A stretch of 64,000 bases of DNA, taken from NCBI GenBank assembly GCA_963662905.2, contig CAXXFD010000004.1, forward strand, positions 1 to 64,000, read 5' to 3'. The position numbers and the translations under genes are program-made. The first letter of the stretch is position 1. Each line of letters starts with the position of its first letter. The notes under the pieces were generated by a model. The model worked only from the letters and a program-made list of their open reading frames with translations, was not told the origin of the DNA and ran no database searches. Source of the DNA: G963662905 sp963662905. Its GTDB lineage: Bacteria > Bacteroidota > Bacteroidia > Bacteroidales > WRLA01. Of this stretch, positions 42,539 through 51,278 are shown piece after piece.

Positions 42539-42895
42539 GCTGTAAATACAAAATTTTTTATTGAAGCCACTGAATTCTCTTATTTCATTGCAAGATGCTA
42601 TTTGACATTTGAATGTTATGACCAGGCTGGCATATCATAATGCTAACTCTTTTTTTTAATTAAATCCACTTTCTCAGCATTAACCTTTTTGAAAACAGTT
42701 TGCTTAATCAACTTCAATATTAGCCGGAACAATAAGACGTACTGTTATTCAATTAACAATAGAATTATAAGATTAACCTCAATTTTTTAAGGATATTACA
42801 GGTTTTTGTTAGCAATATTTGAGATTAACCCAAATTTAACAGGGGTATTTCAAAAATTATCATACTTTTGCCTCGTTAATCAAAAATTCAAACAG
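42539..42895. other. AT-rich region upstream of glnN with a promoter-like element
   Basis: No gene seen. An open frame in phase with glnN starts at 42806 but has no homology. TACTTTTG at 42863-42870 fits the -7 consensus 25 bases before the glnN ATG. Confidence 0.55.
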
Positions 42896-45088
42896 ATGGC
42901 AGAATTACGTTTTAAGGCATTAGAGGAGATTTTTAAGAGGGAGGCTATCAAAACGGATGCGCCCAATAAAGTAACCAGTGAGTATTTTGGAGCGAATGTT
43001 TTTGACCAGCGGAAGATGAAGAAATACCTAAACCGTGAGGCTTATGATAAATTTATCCAAAGCGCAGAAAAAAGCGAACCCATCGACCGCAGGCTGGCCG
43101 ACCAGATAGCAGCCGGCATGAAAGCCTGGGCCATGGAAAAAGGCGCAACACATTATACACACTGGTTTCACCCGCTTACCGACAGTACCGCAGAGAAGCA
43201 CGACGCATTTATCGAGTTTTCGGAATTTGGCGGTGTGGTAGAAAACTTCAGCGGTGAGCGCCTGGCACAGCAGGAACCCGATGCATCCAGTTTCCCAAGC
43301 GGCGGTTTGCGCAACACCTTCGAAGCACGCGGCTATACAGCCTGGGACACCAGCAGCCCGGCATTTATCATCGACCGCACGCTCTGCATCCCCACCGTTT
43401 TTGTATCCTATACCGGCGAAGCACTGGACTATAAAACCCCTTTGCTCAAATCACTAACCGCTGTGGACAAAGCAGCCACAGATGTTTGCCAGTATTTCGA
43501 TAAAAACGTGAAACGCGTTACCTCCAATACAGGCTGGGAACAGGAATATTTCCTGATTGACGAAAGTCTGTTTTGCGCCCGGCCCGACATGATGCTCACA
43601 GGAAGAACCCTGATGGGACATGCATCATCCAAAGACCAACAAATGGACGACCACTATTTTGGCGCAATTCCGGAGCGGGTCAAAGCCTTTATGCATGAAT
43701 TCGAGCAGGAAGCATACCTTTTGGGCATACCGGTAAAAACACGTCATAACGAAGTAGCCCCCAACCAGTTTGAGTGCGCCCCCATTTTTGAGGAAACCAA
43801 TCTGGCCAATGACCACAACCAATTGATTATGGAGCTAATGCGACGCGTTGCCCGCAAGCACCATTTCCGCATCCTTTTCCATGAGAAGCCTTTTTCAGGC
43901 ATTAATGGATCAGGAAAACACTGCAACTGGTCACTGAGCACAGATACAGGCGTAAACCTCTTCAAGCCGGGACGCAACCCAAAATCCAACCTGCAGTTCC
44001 TCACCTTTCTCATCAACACTTTGATGGCGGTGAAGAAAAACAACGACCTCTTGCGCGCCAGCATCAGCAGCGCCGGAAACGCACACCGCATGGGCGCCAA
44101 CGAAGCCCCTCCGGCCATTATCAGCGCATTCCTGGGACGCCACCTCACGCATATGCTCAATGAAATCGTGCAGAAAGTACCGGACGAAAAGCATATGGAT
44201 CCGGACCTGAAAACCGAGCTAAAACTCAATATTGGCAAAATCCCGGAAATCCTGCTCGACAATACCGACCGCAACCGCACTTCGCCTTTTGCTTTTACGG
44301 GCAACCGTTTTGAGTTCCGTGCCGTTGGCTCTTCTGCCAATATTGCTTCCGCGATGATTGTGCTCAATGCCACAATCACAAGGCAGCTCAAGGAATTTAA
44401 AAACGAAGTAGATGATATGATTATGAGCGGCATCAAAAAAGATGATGCCATTTTTCAGGTGCTGAAAAAATACATTATCGAATCGGAAAGCATCCGATTT
44501 GAAGGAAACGGCTACAGCGAAGAATGGGCCAAAGAAGCCGAAAAACGCGGGCTGACCAACAAAAACAGCGTTCCGGAAAGCCTTGCAGATTACCTGAAGG
44601 ATGATTCACGCGAACTTTTCCGCAGCCTCGGCATTTATTCGGGCAAAGAGCTGGAAGGACGCGTGGAAGTAGAGTTTGAGAAATACACCAAAATCATTCA
44701 GATTGAAGCACGCGTTTTGGGTGATTTATCCATCAATCATATTGTGCCAACAGCTGTAAATTATATGAACCTGCTCATCGAAAACGTGAAAGGGCTCAAG
44801 GAAATTTTTGAAGAAATGGAATACAAATCCATGGCCAAAGGGCGCATCGAACTGATCCGCAATGTTTCCAACCACATTTCTTCGATTAAGGAACTCGTAA
44901 GCGAAATGATTGAGGAGCGCAAAAAAGCCAACCGTATCGAAAACGAATTTGAAAAAGCAATGGCTTACGATAAAAATGTCCGCCCCTACCTCGAAAACAT
45001 CCGTCAGCATATCGACAAACTCGAACTGGTTGTTGATAATGAAATCTGGCCTCTGCCAAAATACCGGGAGCTGTTGTTTTCCAGGTAA
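42896..45088 (+). CDS. glnN: Glutamine synthetase type III
   Basis: Makes glutamine from glutamate, ammonia and ATP. At 730 residues it is the long GSIII form typical of Bacteroidota. It has NKVTSEYFGANVFDQRKMKK near the N-terminus, THYTHWFHPLTDSTAEKHDA near 82-101, NTGWEQEYFLID with metal-binding Glu near 210, RHNEVAPNQFECAPIFEETN, FSGINGSGKHCNWSLSTDTG with the active-site His, and a GSIII C-terminal domain. The ATG at 42896 (MAELRFKALEE) is preferred to the frame start at 42806. An intrinsic terminator follows. Confidence 0.96.
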   Translation: MAELRFKALEEIFKREAIKTDAPNKVTSEYFGANVFDQRKMKKYLNREAYDKFIQSAEKSEPIDRRLADQIAAGMKAWAMEKGATHYTHWFHPLTDSTAEKHDAFIEFSEFGGVVENFSGERLAQQEPDASSFPSGGLRNTFEARGYTAWDTSSPAFIIDRTLCIPTVFVSYTGEALDYKTPLLKSLTAVDKAATDVCQYFDKNVKRVTSNTGWEQEYFLIDESLFCARPDMMLTGRTLMGHASSKDQQMDDHYFGAIPERVKAFMHEFEQEAYLLGIPVKTRHNEVAPNQFECAPIFEETNLANDHNQLIMELMRRVARKHHFRILFHEKPFSGINGSGKHCNWSLSTDTGVNLFKPGRNPKSNLQFLTFLINTLMAVKKNNDLLRASISSAGNAHRMGANEAPPAIISAFLGRHLTHMLNEIVQKVPDEKHMDPDLKTELKLNIGKIPEILLDNTDRNRTSPFAFTGNRFEFRAVGSSANIASAMIVLNATITRQLKEFKNEVDDMIMSGIKKDDAIFQVLKKYIIESESIRFEGNGYSEEWAKEAEKRGLTNKNSVPESLADYLKDDSRELFRSLGIYSGKELEGRVEVEFEKYTKIIQIEARVLGDLSINHIVPTAVNYMNLLIENVKGLKEIFEEMEYKSMAKGRIELIRNVSNHISSIKELVSEMIEERKKANRIENEFEKAMAYDKNVRPYLENIRQHIDKLELVVDNEIWPLPKYRELLFSR

Positions 45089-45100
45089 TTATTAGTTCAA

Positions 45101-45136
45101 AAAAAAGCCGCGGATATTATTCTTGCGGCTTTTTTT
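45101..45136 (+). terminator. Intrinsic terminator after glnN
   Basis: AAAGCCGC and GCGGCTTT pair across a 13-base loop; the run of Ts after the stem makes it a standard rho-independent terminator. Confidence 0.85.
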
Positions 45137-45174
45137 ATTTCAAAACAGAAAGCCGTTTGATAATCCGAAAACAG

Positions 45175-45447
45175 CTATCGTTTCGCTGTGATATAATATC
45201 CTCCGGTTTTTGGAGCACCACGAAACTCAATAAGACGATCATTTCTTAGCTGCTTTAAATACCTTTCAGTGGTTGATACTCCTTTGTTAATCCTTTGCGC
45301 GATTGCTGCGGTTTTTATTCCGGGATATTTACGCACAATTTCAACTACCAACGCTACTCCCTCATTTACTCCCTCATTTACTCCCTCATTATTCATAAAT
45401 TCAACAATGAAACCAGAAAAGTCAACACAATAGTTTGGCGGGGGCAA
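45175..45447 (-). pseudogene. C-terminal remnant of an AlbA_2/RecG-like protein with winged helix
   Basis: The frame opens just after a TGA, at a TTG, and reads PPPNYCVDFSGFIVEF, a repeat EGVNEGVNEGV, then the winged-helix region VEIVRKYPGIKTAAIAQRIN, STTERYLKQLRNDRLIEFRG and PKTGGYYI. This is the C-terminus of RecG-like AlbA_2 proteins, whose first several hundred residues are missing. The DNA of the repeat is three tandem 12-mers ACTCCCTCATTT (45356-45390 on the plus strand). It may be transcribed but lacks the catalytic or DNA-binding core. Confidence 0.7.
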
Positions 45448-45481
45448 ATTTCATTTTGCACACTCGTTTATTACTTAAAAC

Positions 45482-45511
45482 AAACAGCCGCACTGTAAAA
45501 TGTGGCTGTTT
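45482..45511. terminator. Hairpin terminator downstream of the ECF sigma operon
   Basis: AAACAGCCGCA pairs with TGTGGCTGTTT (one G-T wobble) around an 8-base loop, 14 bases past the stop of the 45525 gene on the minus strand, with T-rich sequence on both sides. Confidence 0.75.
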
Positions 45512-45524
45512 ATTTTTTGCTCCC

Positions 45525-46829
45525 CTACCTCAAATTCCGCAACCTGAAACTCATACTATAGGTATCGATCAGGATTTTAGAACAACTTTCGCCGCAATTC
45601 TTTGTTTTTGCCTGGATACGCTGATCCGAACTGCCTCGCTCAATATGGGTGTTGGCAAATTCTTTATCGGGATAATCCAGCTTGCCATATTTAAGCTTTG
45701 CATCAATGCTGTATGCTGCATCTTTTGCAAAATCAATATTGGCCGAACCGTATTTGCCATCAATTTCGATAAATTCAAAACCATTGGACATCAATTCAAT
45801 ATCAAATGAAGAGGAATAAGATTCGGCTTTCAGGCTTTTGTTGAGCCGGTCAAATTTCCATTCGCTGTATTTATCGCGCACATTCAGGGAATTGGCTTCA
45901 TTAGCCTGAAAATCATCATCATAACTTTCAAAAAGCACATCCGTGCAATAGCCAAAGCGGAAAGATGAATATTTTGAGATGATATCGATTTCTGCTGCTT
46001 TGGTGAATTTCAGGTCACAATCGTAGAGGTTAAAACGGATATTTCCACAGCTTTCGCCTTCCATTTCAGTATATTTCATCTTGCCCCGGATATTGCCCAG
46101 ATTATTGATACGGAACACATCATCATAACTGTCGATATCAATATCCTGGCAGCTGTTTCCTTCAATTTTGGAATATTTTGCGCCAATTTCCACATTGCCG
46201 GCACAATCTGCAAAAGCAATATCACAATCATAAAGCTTTGCCTTAATAGCCTGCACATTTCCGCACTCCACTTTGCTGTATTTTCCTTCGAGCGAATATT
46301 TTCCGTCCACCTGCCCACAATACAACTTACTGGAGTACAGCTCCATTGCCAAATCTCCACCAACATCCGGAAGCTGAACCGTTGAATAGCGGTTTATAAT
46401 TTTCAGGTTCAGGTTTTTGGGGAAATAAATAATGTGTTCTACTTTTAATTCAGACAATCGGGCTACACTCCCATCAGTGAGCGTTATTTTAATTTTGCTG
46501 TTCCTTTGAGTCCATTCATTCCAAAAAATGGTGTTTAATTTAATAACAGAACCCACTTTCTCCGGCTTGCACTCCTTTATGGCGCGCATCACCAGAGCCT
46601 CATCTTCATCAGAACGGCCTTTCAGCTCACGGATGATGGTTTCCACTTTTATCTCGCTTTTATCCCACTCAATAAATTCCACATTGGCTGTGCGGTTGTA
46701 GAGTTCAAAAGTATTGCACCCGCCGCATTCAACGGAACGGACAATTTTATTTGTTTCCTGAGCACTGAGGGCCGTTCCGAGCAGCATCAGCAGGATCAGC
46801 ACATCAAATTTCATACGGTATGTTCTCAT
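45525..46829 (-). CDS. Exported beta-helix-like (DUF4097-type) protein of a sigma-factor operon
   Basis: The protein of about 434 residues begins MRTYRMKFDVLILLMLLGTA with signal peptide cleavage near SAQE. The frame extends to 46859, but this ATG overlaps the upstream gene less. It has a repeated motif of about 20 residues with KYSKVECGN, KYSKIEGNS, KYTEMEGES, KYSSFRFGY, KYSEWKFDR and KYGSANIDF, alternating with SYDDVF- and LYDCDL-type strands, as in DUF4097 or putative adhesin folds. It should lie in the periplasm or on the surface. As third gene after an ECF sigma factor and membrane regulator it may be the system's target or sensor. Confidence 0.75.
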   Translation of the reverse strand: MRTYRMKFDVLILLMLLGTALSAQETNKIVRSVECGGCNTFELYNRTANVEFIEWDKSEIKVETIIRELKGRSDEDEALVMRAIKECKPEKVGSVIKLNTIFWNEWTQRNSKIKITLTDGSVARLSELKVEHIIYFPKNLNLKIINRYSTVQLPDVGGDLAMELYSSKLYCGQVDGKYSLEGKYSKVECGNVQAIKAKLYDCDIAFADCAGNVEIGAKYSKIEGNSCQDIDIDSYDDVFRINNLGNIRGKMKYTEMEGESCGNIRFNLYDCDLKFTKAAEIDIISKYSSFRFGYCTDVLFESYDDDFQANEANSLNVRDKYSEWKFDRLNKSLKAESYSSSFDIELMSNGFEFIEIDGKYGSANIDFAKDAAYSIDAKLKYGKLDYPDKEFANTHIERGSSDQRIQAKTKNCGESCSKILIDTYSMSFRLRNLR

Positions 46830-47337
46830 TTTCATGTTCTTTTTGTTTTTGAATTTCAAATAAAATACGGTTTAACAATTGGATTTTCTTCTCATAATAA
46901 TCCATAAAAACCGTGATAATCTGCTCATTGCAGCAATCCTGGCCAAGGTCCTGCATATAAGCCTCATATTGAAGATCGATCTCGTTCATTTCTTTTTGTA
47001 TTTCCTTAAAACTATAATTGCTGCTTTTCGCCAACTCCTGGGCTTGCGCATATTTCAGGCTGATTTCAGTAATATACTCCTGCTCCTGCGCTTTAAACTC
47101 CGGATAGGCTTTGCTCAGCAAAAGCTCATGCTGTTCTTTATGGTGCAGCAGACCGATACTCAGCACAATACTTAAAGCAAGCAGGAAAACGGCAGCAACT
47201 TTCCAGAAAAGCGCAGAGCCATTCCTTACATTCCGCTGCTTTTGCATTCGTTGCCAGATTTTTTTTGCATCGGGCTGATGCACATCAAAATCCGTTCTAT
47301 GCTTTTTTATATAATCATCAAGCTTCATCATAAACAC
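46804..47337 (-). CDS. Membrane protein, probable anti-sigma factor
   Basis: The 177-residue protein has a short cytoplasmic part (MKLDDYIKKHRTDFDVHQPD), one membrane helix (LFWKVAAVFLLALSIVLSIG, about 43-62) and a helical, coiled-coil-prone periplasmic part. It follows the ECF sigma gene with a 20-base overlap, the standard place for an anti-sigma factor. No zinc-binding anti-sigma motif is visible, so the role rests on context and topology. The true start may be the internal Met before KLDDY. Confidence 0.65.
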   Translation of the reverse strand: MFMMKLDDYIKKHRTDFDVHQPDAKKIWQRMQKQRNVRNGSALFWKVAAVFLLALSIVLSIGLLHHKEQHELLLSKAYPEFKAQEQEYITEISLKYAQAQELAKSSNYSFKEIQKEMNEIDLQYEAYMQDLGQDCCNEQIITVFMDYYEKKIQLLNRILFEIQKQKEHENENIPYEI

Positions 47338-47851
47338 ATAATGCTTCTTTTAACAACTTACGGGCGCGGTTTAATTGGCTTTTGGATGTGGAAATGCTGA
47401 TATCCAATCGTTCGGCAATTTCCTGATGTTTCATTTCCTCAAAAGCGAAAAGCTTAAAAACCAATTGCGCCCCTTCGGGCAGATTTTCGATGGCCTGCAT
47501 AATTTGCTTTGGGTCAATTTCTTCCGGCAGTTCAAAATCATCTTCCGGGATTTCCAAAAGGGCTGCATCACGAACCAGCAGGTTTTTGTTGCTGCGGATA
47601 CTGTTCAGGCTTTTGTTCACGGCAATCCGCCTGACCCATGCACCAAAATTTCCATTGCGCAGTTCATCCAATCGTTCAAAGGCCGTTATAAAACTTTCCT
47701 GCACCAGATCTTCTGCCAAATCACGTCGCTTCACAATACGGAACACACTGTTATACACACAGTTGATATTCTGATCGAAGAGCTCCTTTTGCGCCCTCTG
47801 ATTGCCCTTCAGGCTTTTTCGGATTAGGTATGCTTCTTTTTTTAGCAGCAA
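47318..47851 (-). CDS. ECF-type RNA polymerase sigma factor
   Basis: The 177-residue protein has sigma region 2 (QKELFDQNINCVYNSVFRIV, then AEDLVQESFITAFERLDELR) and region 4 with HTH (LFAFEEMKHQEIAERLDISI, then STSKSQLNRARKLLKEAL). These are the two domains of ECF sigma factors. It should direct RNA polymerase to a small regulon and be held by the membrane protein encoded next to it. The third gene encodes an exported protein and is probably cotranscribed. Confidence 0.92.
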   Translation of the reverse strand: MLLKKEAYLIRKSLKGNQRAQKELFDQNINCVYNSVFRIVKRRDLAEDLVQESFITAFERLDELRNGNFGAWVRRIAVNKSLNSIRSNKNLLVRDAALLEIPEDDFELPEEIDPKQIMQAIENLPEGAQLVFKLFAFEEMKHQEIAERLDISISTSKSQLNRARKLLKEALCVYDEA

Positions 47852-47928
47852 ATCTGATTGGGGTTTCTAAAATTCTGACACAGGAATACCTGCATGGTTG
47901 GAATTATTCAGAAAAAAAATTTCTCCAT

Positions 47929-48744
47929 TTAAAAAATCCTGCCTTCCCAGAAAAAACCTTCTGTCTTTTCGGGCTTGGGCGGACGTTTTTGAAAAATGCC
48001 ATAAACCGCTGATCCACTGCCACTCATAGCAGCATACAGCGCTCCGTTTTTATAAAAATCTTCTTTGATTTTTGCCAGTACAGGATGCTGTTCAAAAATC
48101 TTTGTTTCAAAATCATTTTTAAAAACGGATCTCCATTCTTCGGGCGATTTTCCCCAGGATCCGCTCAGTGCAGGCCGGCTGTTATCACATATGATTCCGG
48201 CATAAGCATGTGCTGTGGGGATGTGCACTTCCGGGCGGATCAGCTGGATATACAGTGGAAGCAGATGATCGCCTGGAAGCTCCGAAAGCAGCTCGCCCCT
48301 ACCTGTCGAAAGCTGTGTTTTTCCCTTGATGAAGAAAGCACAATCAGAGCCCAGTTCCGCGGCATGATATTCCAGTTTTTCATCATCAAGTCCCAAAGAA
48401 AACAGCTCATTGAGCATTTTCAGGGCAAAAGCCGCATCGGATGAACCACCGCCCAAACCGGCGCCCATAGGGATAATTTTATGCAGGTGCATATGAACTG
48501 CAGGAACGGAATAGCGTGCATGCATCAGCTCCCAGGCTTTCACCACCAGATTTTTGGAAGGATCGCCCGGAACGGGAAGCCCACCGGAACTAAAACGAAA
48601 ATTCCCATCCGGTGCAGGGATAATTTCAAGCATATCCTGCAAAGGAATTTCCTGCATGATGGTTTCAATTTCATGAAATCCGTCATTCCTTTTAAAAAGA
48701 ATATGCAGTCCAATATTAATTTTACAGCCGGGATAAGTAATCAT
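47929..48744 (-). CDS. ispE: 4-diphosphocytidyl-2-C-methyl-D-erythritol kinase
   Basis: Phosphorylates CDP-methylerythritol in the MEP pathway of isoprenoid synthesis. The 271-residue GHMP kinase has CKINIGLHILFKRNDGFHEI (6-25), the ATP loop IPMGAGLGGGSSDAAFALKM near 90 and MSGSGSAVYGIFQK near the C-terminus. The frame opens at 48786 but the ATG at 48744 (MITYPGCKINIG) gives the conserved start. It lies head to head with the GH3-type gene, about 125 bases apart. Confidence 0.95.
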   Translation of the reverse strand: MITYPGCKINIGLHILFKRNDGFHEIETIMQEIPLQDMLEIIPAPDGNFRFSSGGLPVPGDPSKNLVVKAWELMHARYSVPAVHMHLHKIIPMGAGLGGGSSDAAFALKMLNELFSLGLDDEKLEYHAAELGSDCAFFIKGKTQLSTGRGELLSELPGDHLLPLYIQLIRPEVHIPTAHAYAGIICDNSRPALSGSWGKSPEEWRSVFKNDFETKIFEQHPVLAKIKEDFYKNGALYAAMSGSGSAVYGIFQKRPPKPEKTEGFFWEGRIF

Positions 48745-48844
48745 GCGCAGTAATTTTGAACGAAAATACAGAATTTCATTTTCCAATTTAAGCTATAACA
48801 CACATTCGATCAAAATCCCGTCGGAATAATTGCCGGATTTTGCC

Positions 48845-48852
48845 TATTTTTG
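48845..48852 (+). promoter_or_regulatory. Putative promoter -7 element of the GH3-type gene
   Basis: TATTTTTG matches TAnnTTTG and lies 18 bases before the ATG at 48871. Confidence 0.45.
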
Positions 48853-48870
48853 AGCAATACAAAAAACACT

Positions 48871-50391
48871 ATGCCAATACTCAGCTCCGTACTGTCCTGG
48901 TTGATTAAAAAGAGGATCCATCAAATTGAACTCTTCTTAAAATACCCACAAGATGTTCAAAATGAATGGTTTAAAAAACTGATTTCCACAGCCCGCGATA
49001 CAGAATGGGGTAAAGAATACGATTATGCCGGCATGCGCAGCCTGCGCGATTTCCAGGAACGCGTGCCCATAAGTGAGTACCAAAATCTTCAGCCTTATAT
49101 TGAACGTTTGATGAAAGGCGAACAAAACCTTTTGTGGCCCAGCGACATAAAATGGTTTGCAAAATCTTCGGGCACAACGGATTCCAAAAGCAAATTTATT
49201 CCCGTTTCGCAGGAATCGCTCGAAGAATGCCATTACAGCACCGGCAAGGATATGCTCACATTATACCATCATGCGGTGGGAGATTCCGACATTTTCAAAG
49301 GCAAAGCACTTGGGGTTGGCGGTTCGCACGACATCACCACCATCAATAATGAAACCTATCTTGTTGGCGACCTTTCGGCTATTTTAATGCAAAACCTTCC
49401 ATTTTGGGCCGAGTTGAAACGTACGCCCAACCTTTCCATAGCATTGATGGACGAATGGGAAAGCAAAATTGAAAAAATGGCGCGGGTTACCAGTCAGGAA
49501 AATGTGACCAATATTTCGGGCGTTCCTTCCTGGATGTTGCTGTTGCTGCGGCGCATACTCGAAATCACCGGCAAAAACCATATTCATGAAGTATGGCCCA
49601 ACCTGGAAGTATTCTTCCACGGCGGCGTCAGCTTTTTGCCTTATCGCACACAGTTTGACCAGATTATCCAGCGCCACCGCATGCACTATTTTGAAGTTTA
49701 TAATGCTTCCGAAGGCTTTTTCGGAATACAGGACCGGCGTGGCTCCGACGAAATGCTGCTGATGCTCGATTATGGTATTTTCTATGAATTTATGCCTATG
49801 GATCAGCTCGGACAGGAACACCCAAAACTGCTCACCCTCGATCAGGTTACAAAAGGCGAAAATTACGCCCTGGTTATTTCTACCAATGCCGGTTTGTGGC
49901 GCTACCTTATTGGCGATACCATTACCTTTACTTCTACAAACCCATACCGCATACGCATTACCGGCCGAACAAAAAGTTTTATCAATGCCTTTGGGGAAGA
50001 AGTGATTGTGGACAATGCCGACAAAGCTTTTGCTACTGCCTGTCGCAAATGCGATGCCGTAATTGAAGAATATACCGGCGGACCTGTTTTCTTGGACAGT
50101 GGCCAAAAAGCCCGCCATGAATGGTTTGTTGAATTCCGCAAAGCACCGCAGGATCTGGACTATTTCACCGTAACTTTCGACAATGCCCTCAAATCGCTCA
50201 ATTCGGATTATGAAGCCAAGCGCTACCGCAATATGATCCTTCAGGCGCCGGACATCAGGCAACTGCCCGAAGGAACTTTTTACGAATGGCTCAAAATAAA
50301 AGGAAAACTCGGTGGCCAGCATAAAGTGCCCCGTTTGTCCAACAACAGTAAAATCCTCGACGAAATCAAATCAATACTCCATGAAAAATAA
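48871..50391 (+). CDS. GH3-type acyl-adenylate-forming enzyme
   Basis: The 506-residue protein belongs to the GH3 auxin-responsive family of adenylating enzymes. It starts with hydrophobic MPILSSVLSWLIKKRI, and has the ATP-binding motif KWFAKSSGTTDSKSKFIPVS near 97-116, YNASEGFFGIQ near 280 and YLIGDTITFTSTNPYRIRIT near 345. Plant relatives join amino acids to hormone acids; the natural role in Bacteroidota, where the family is common, is unknown. The ATG at 48871 fits the family better than the frame start at 48850. The next gene's start overlaps its last codons. Confidence 0.88.
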   Translation: MPILSSVLSWLIKKRIHQIELFLKYPQDVQNEWFKKLISTARDTEWGKEYDYAGMRSLRDFQERVPISEYQNLQPYIERLMKGEQNLLWPSDIKWFAKSSGTTDSKSKFIPVSQESLEECHYSTGKDMLTLYHHAVGDSDIFKGKALGVGGSHDITTINNETYLVGDLSAILMQNLPFWAELKRTPNLSIALMDEWESKIEKMARVTSQENVTNISGVPSWMLLLLRRILEITGKNHIHEVWPNLEVFFHGGVSFLPYRTQFDQIIQRHRMHYFEVYNASEGFFGIQDRRGSDEMLLMLDYGIFYEFMPMDQLGQEHPKLLTLDQVTKGENYALVISTNAGLWRYLIGDTITFTSTNPYRIRITGRTKSFINAFGEEVIVDNADKAFATACRKCDAVIEEYTGGPVFLDSGQKARHEWFVEFRKAPQDLDYFTVTFDNALKSLNSDYEAKRYRNMILQAPDIRQLPEGTFYEWLKIKGKLGGQHKVPRLSNNSKILDEIKSILHEK

Positions 50392-51196
50392 AGCCTGTTT
50401 ACTGTTCCTGTTTTTCATTGCAGGGACAACAATATTTGCGCAAAACTACCGCTACGAGCAGCTCCGCACTTTCCCGGCTGAAGCTTCTGCAATTTATACC
50501 GATGCCGATGCCAATTTCTATCTAAAACATGATCTGCTGCTCAAAAAATACGATCAGGACGGAAATTTCATTGCCGAATACGACAGTGAGTTCTTTTCTG
50601 AATTTGGCGCTGTGGATGTCAGCGATATGTTCCGCGTACTGGTTTTTTATCCCGAAGCCAATATGCTGGCCATTTTGGATGAAGGCATTCAGAATATCCG
50701 CGACACTATAAATTTTGATCCATTGGGCTTTGATGTTGAAGCCGTTTGCAATGATCAAAATGCCGATGGCTACTGGATTTATGATGCAGCAAAATCGCAG
50801 CTGGTTCATCTGGCGCACAGCACAAAGGTTTTGCAGCGCTCAGAATCTTTTGCAAAGCTGGGTTACGGGATGTTCAGCCCCAAACAGTTGCTGGTTGCCG
50901 AAGGACGCGTCTATGCCATTGACCCTGTTGGCGGACTGATGATTTTCGATGAGAATGGCCGTTTCCTGAACCAGCAGATGATCAGCGGCATACATCATGC
51001 AACATTTTATCAGGGGCAACTTATTTGGTTTGCCAACCGGATGATGAATTTTTATAATCCCATCACGCAGGAGCAAAACGAAACCACCCTGCCGGGAACC
51101 GCGCTTTACCGTGGTGCGGCCATGAATTATGGCATCGTACCGGGGCATATTTATCTTTTTGACAACAGCACACTCTATATTTACAGTTTTCAATAA
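50381..51196 (+). CDS. Exported protein, possible beta-propeller, unknown
   Basis: The 271-residue protein has a signal peptide (KACLLFLFFIAGTTIFAQ) and then repeated strands of the kind seen in propellers: NFYLKHDLLLKKYDQDGNFI, NMLAILDEGIQNIRDTINFD, GGLMIFDENGRFLNQQMISG and HIYLFDNSTLYIYSF. It overlaps the end of the GH3-type gene by 11 bases, so both are probably translated from one message. The frame is open from 50312, but only the ATG at 50381 gives a signal peptide at the N-terminus. Confidence 0.75.
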   Translation: MKNKACLLFLFFIAGTTIFAQNYRYEQLRTFPAEASAIYTDADANFYLKHDLLLKKYDQDGNFIAEYDSEFFSEFGAVDVSDMFRVLVFYPEANMLAILDEGIQNIRDTINFDPLGFDVEAVCNDQNADGYWIYDAAKSQLVHLAHSTKVLQRSESFAKLGYGMFSPKQLLVAEGRVYAIDPVGGLMIFDENGRFLNQQMISGIHHATFYQGQLIWFANRMMNFYNPITQEQNETTLPGTALYRGAAMNYGIVPGHIYLFDNSTLYIYSFQ

Positions 51197-51212
51197 ACGC
51201 AATTTCATTTTT

Positions 51213-51241
51213 TTTGATTCGTACAAGAGTCATTATCTTTG
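51213..51241 (+). promoter_or_regulatory. Promoter of the deoxynucleoside kinase gene
   Basis: TTTG at 51213-51216 and TATCTTTG at 51234-51241, 17 bases apart, close to TTTG-N19-TAnnTTTG; 37 bases before the ATG. Confidence 0.6.
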
Positions 51242-51278
51242 CACACTTAACAGAACATTCATCCAAAAGAAATAAAGC

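Noticed and set aside
42806..42895. N-terminal extension of glutamine synthetase
   Set aside because: The extra 30 codons overlap the promoter-like TACTTTTG and lack similarity to the family; MAELRFKALEE is the expected start.
45356..45390. Three 12-bp tandem repeats as a regulatory iteron
   Set aside because: They encode the in-frame EGVN repeat of a protein remnant, and no replication gene is nearby.
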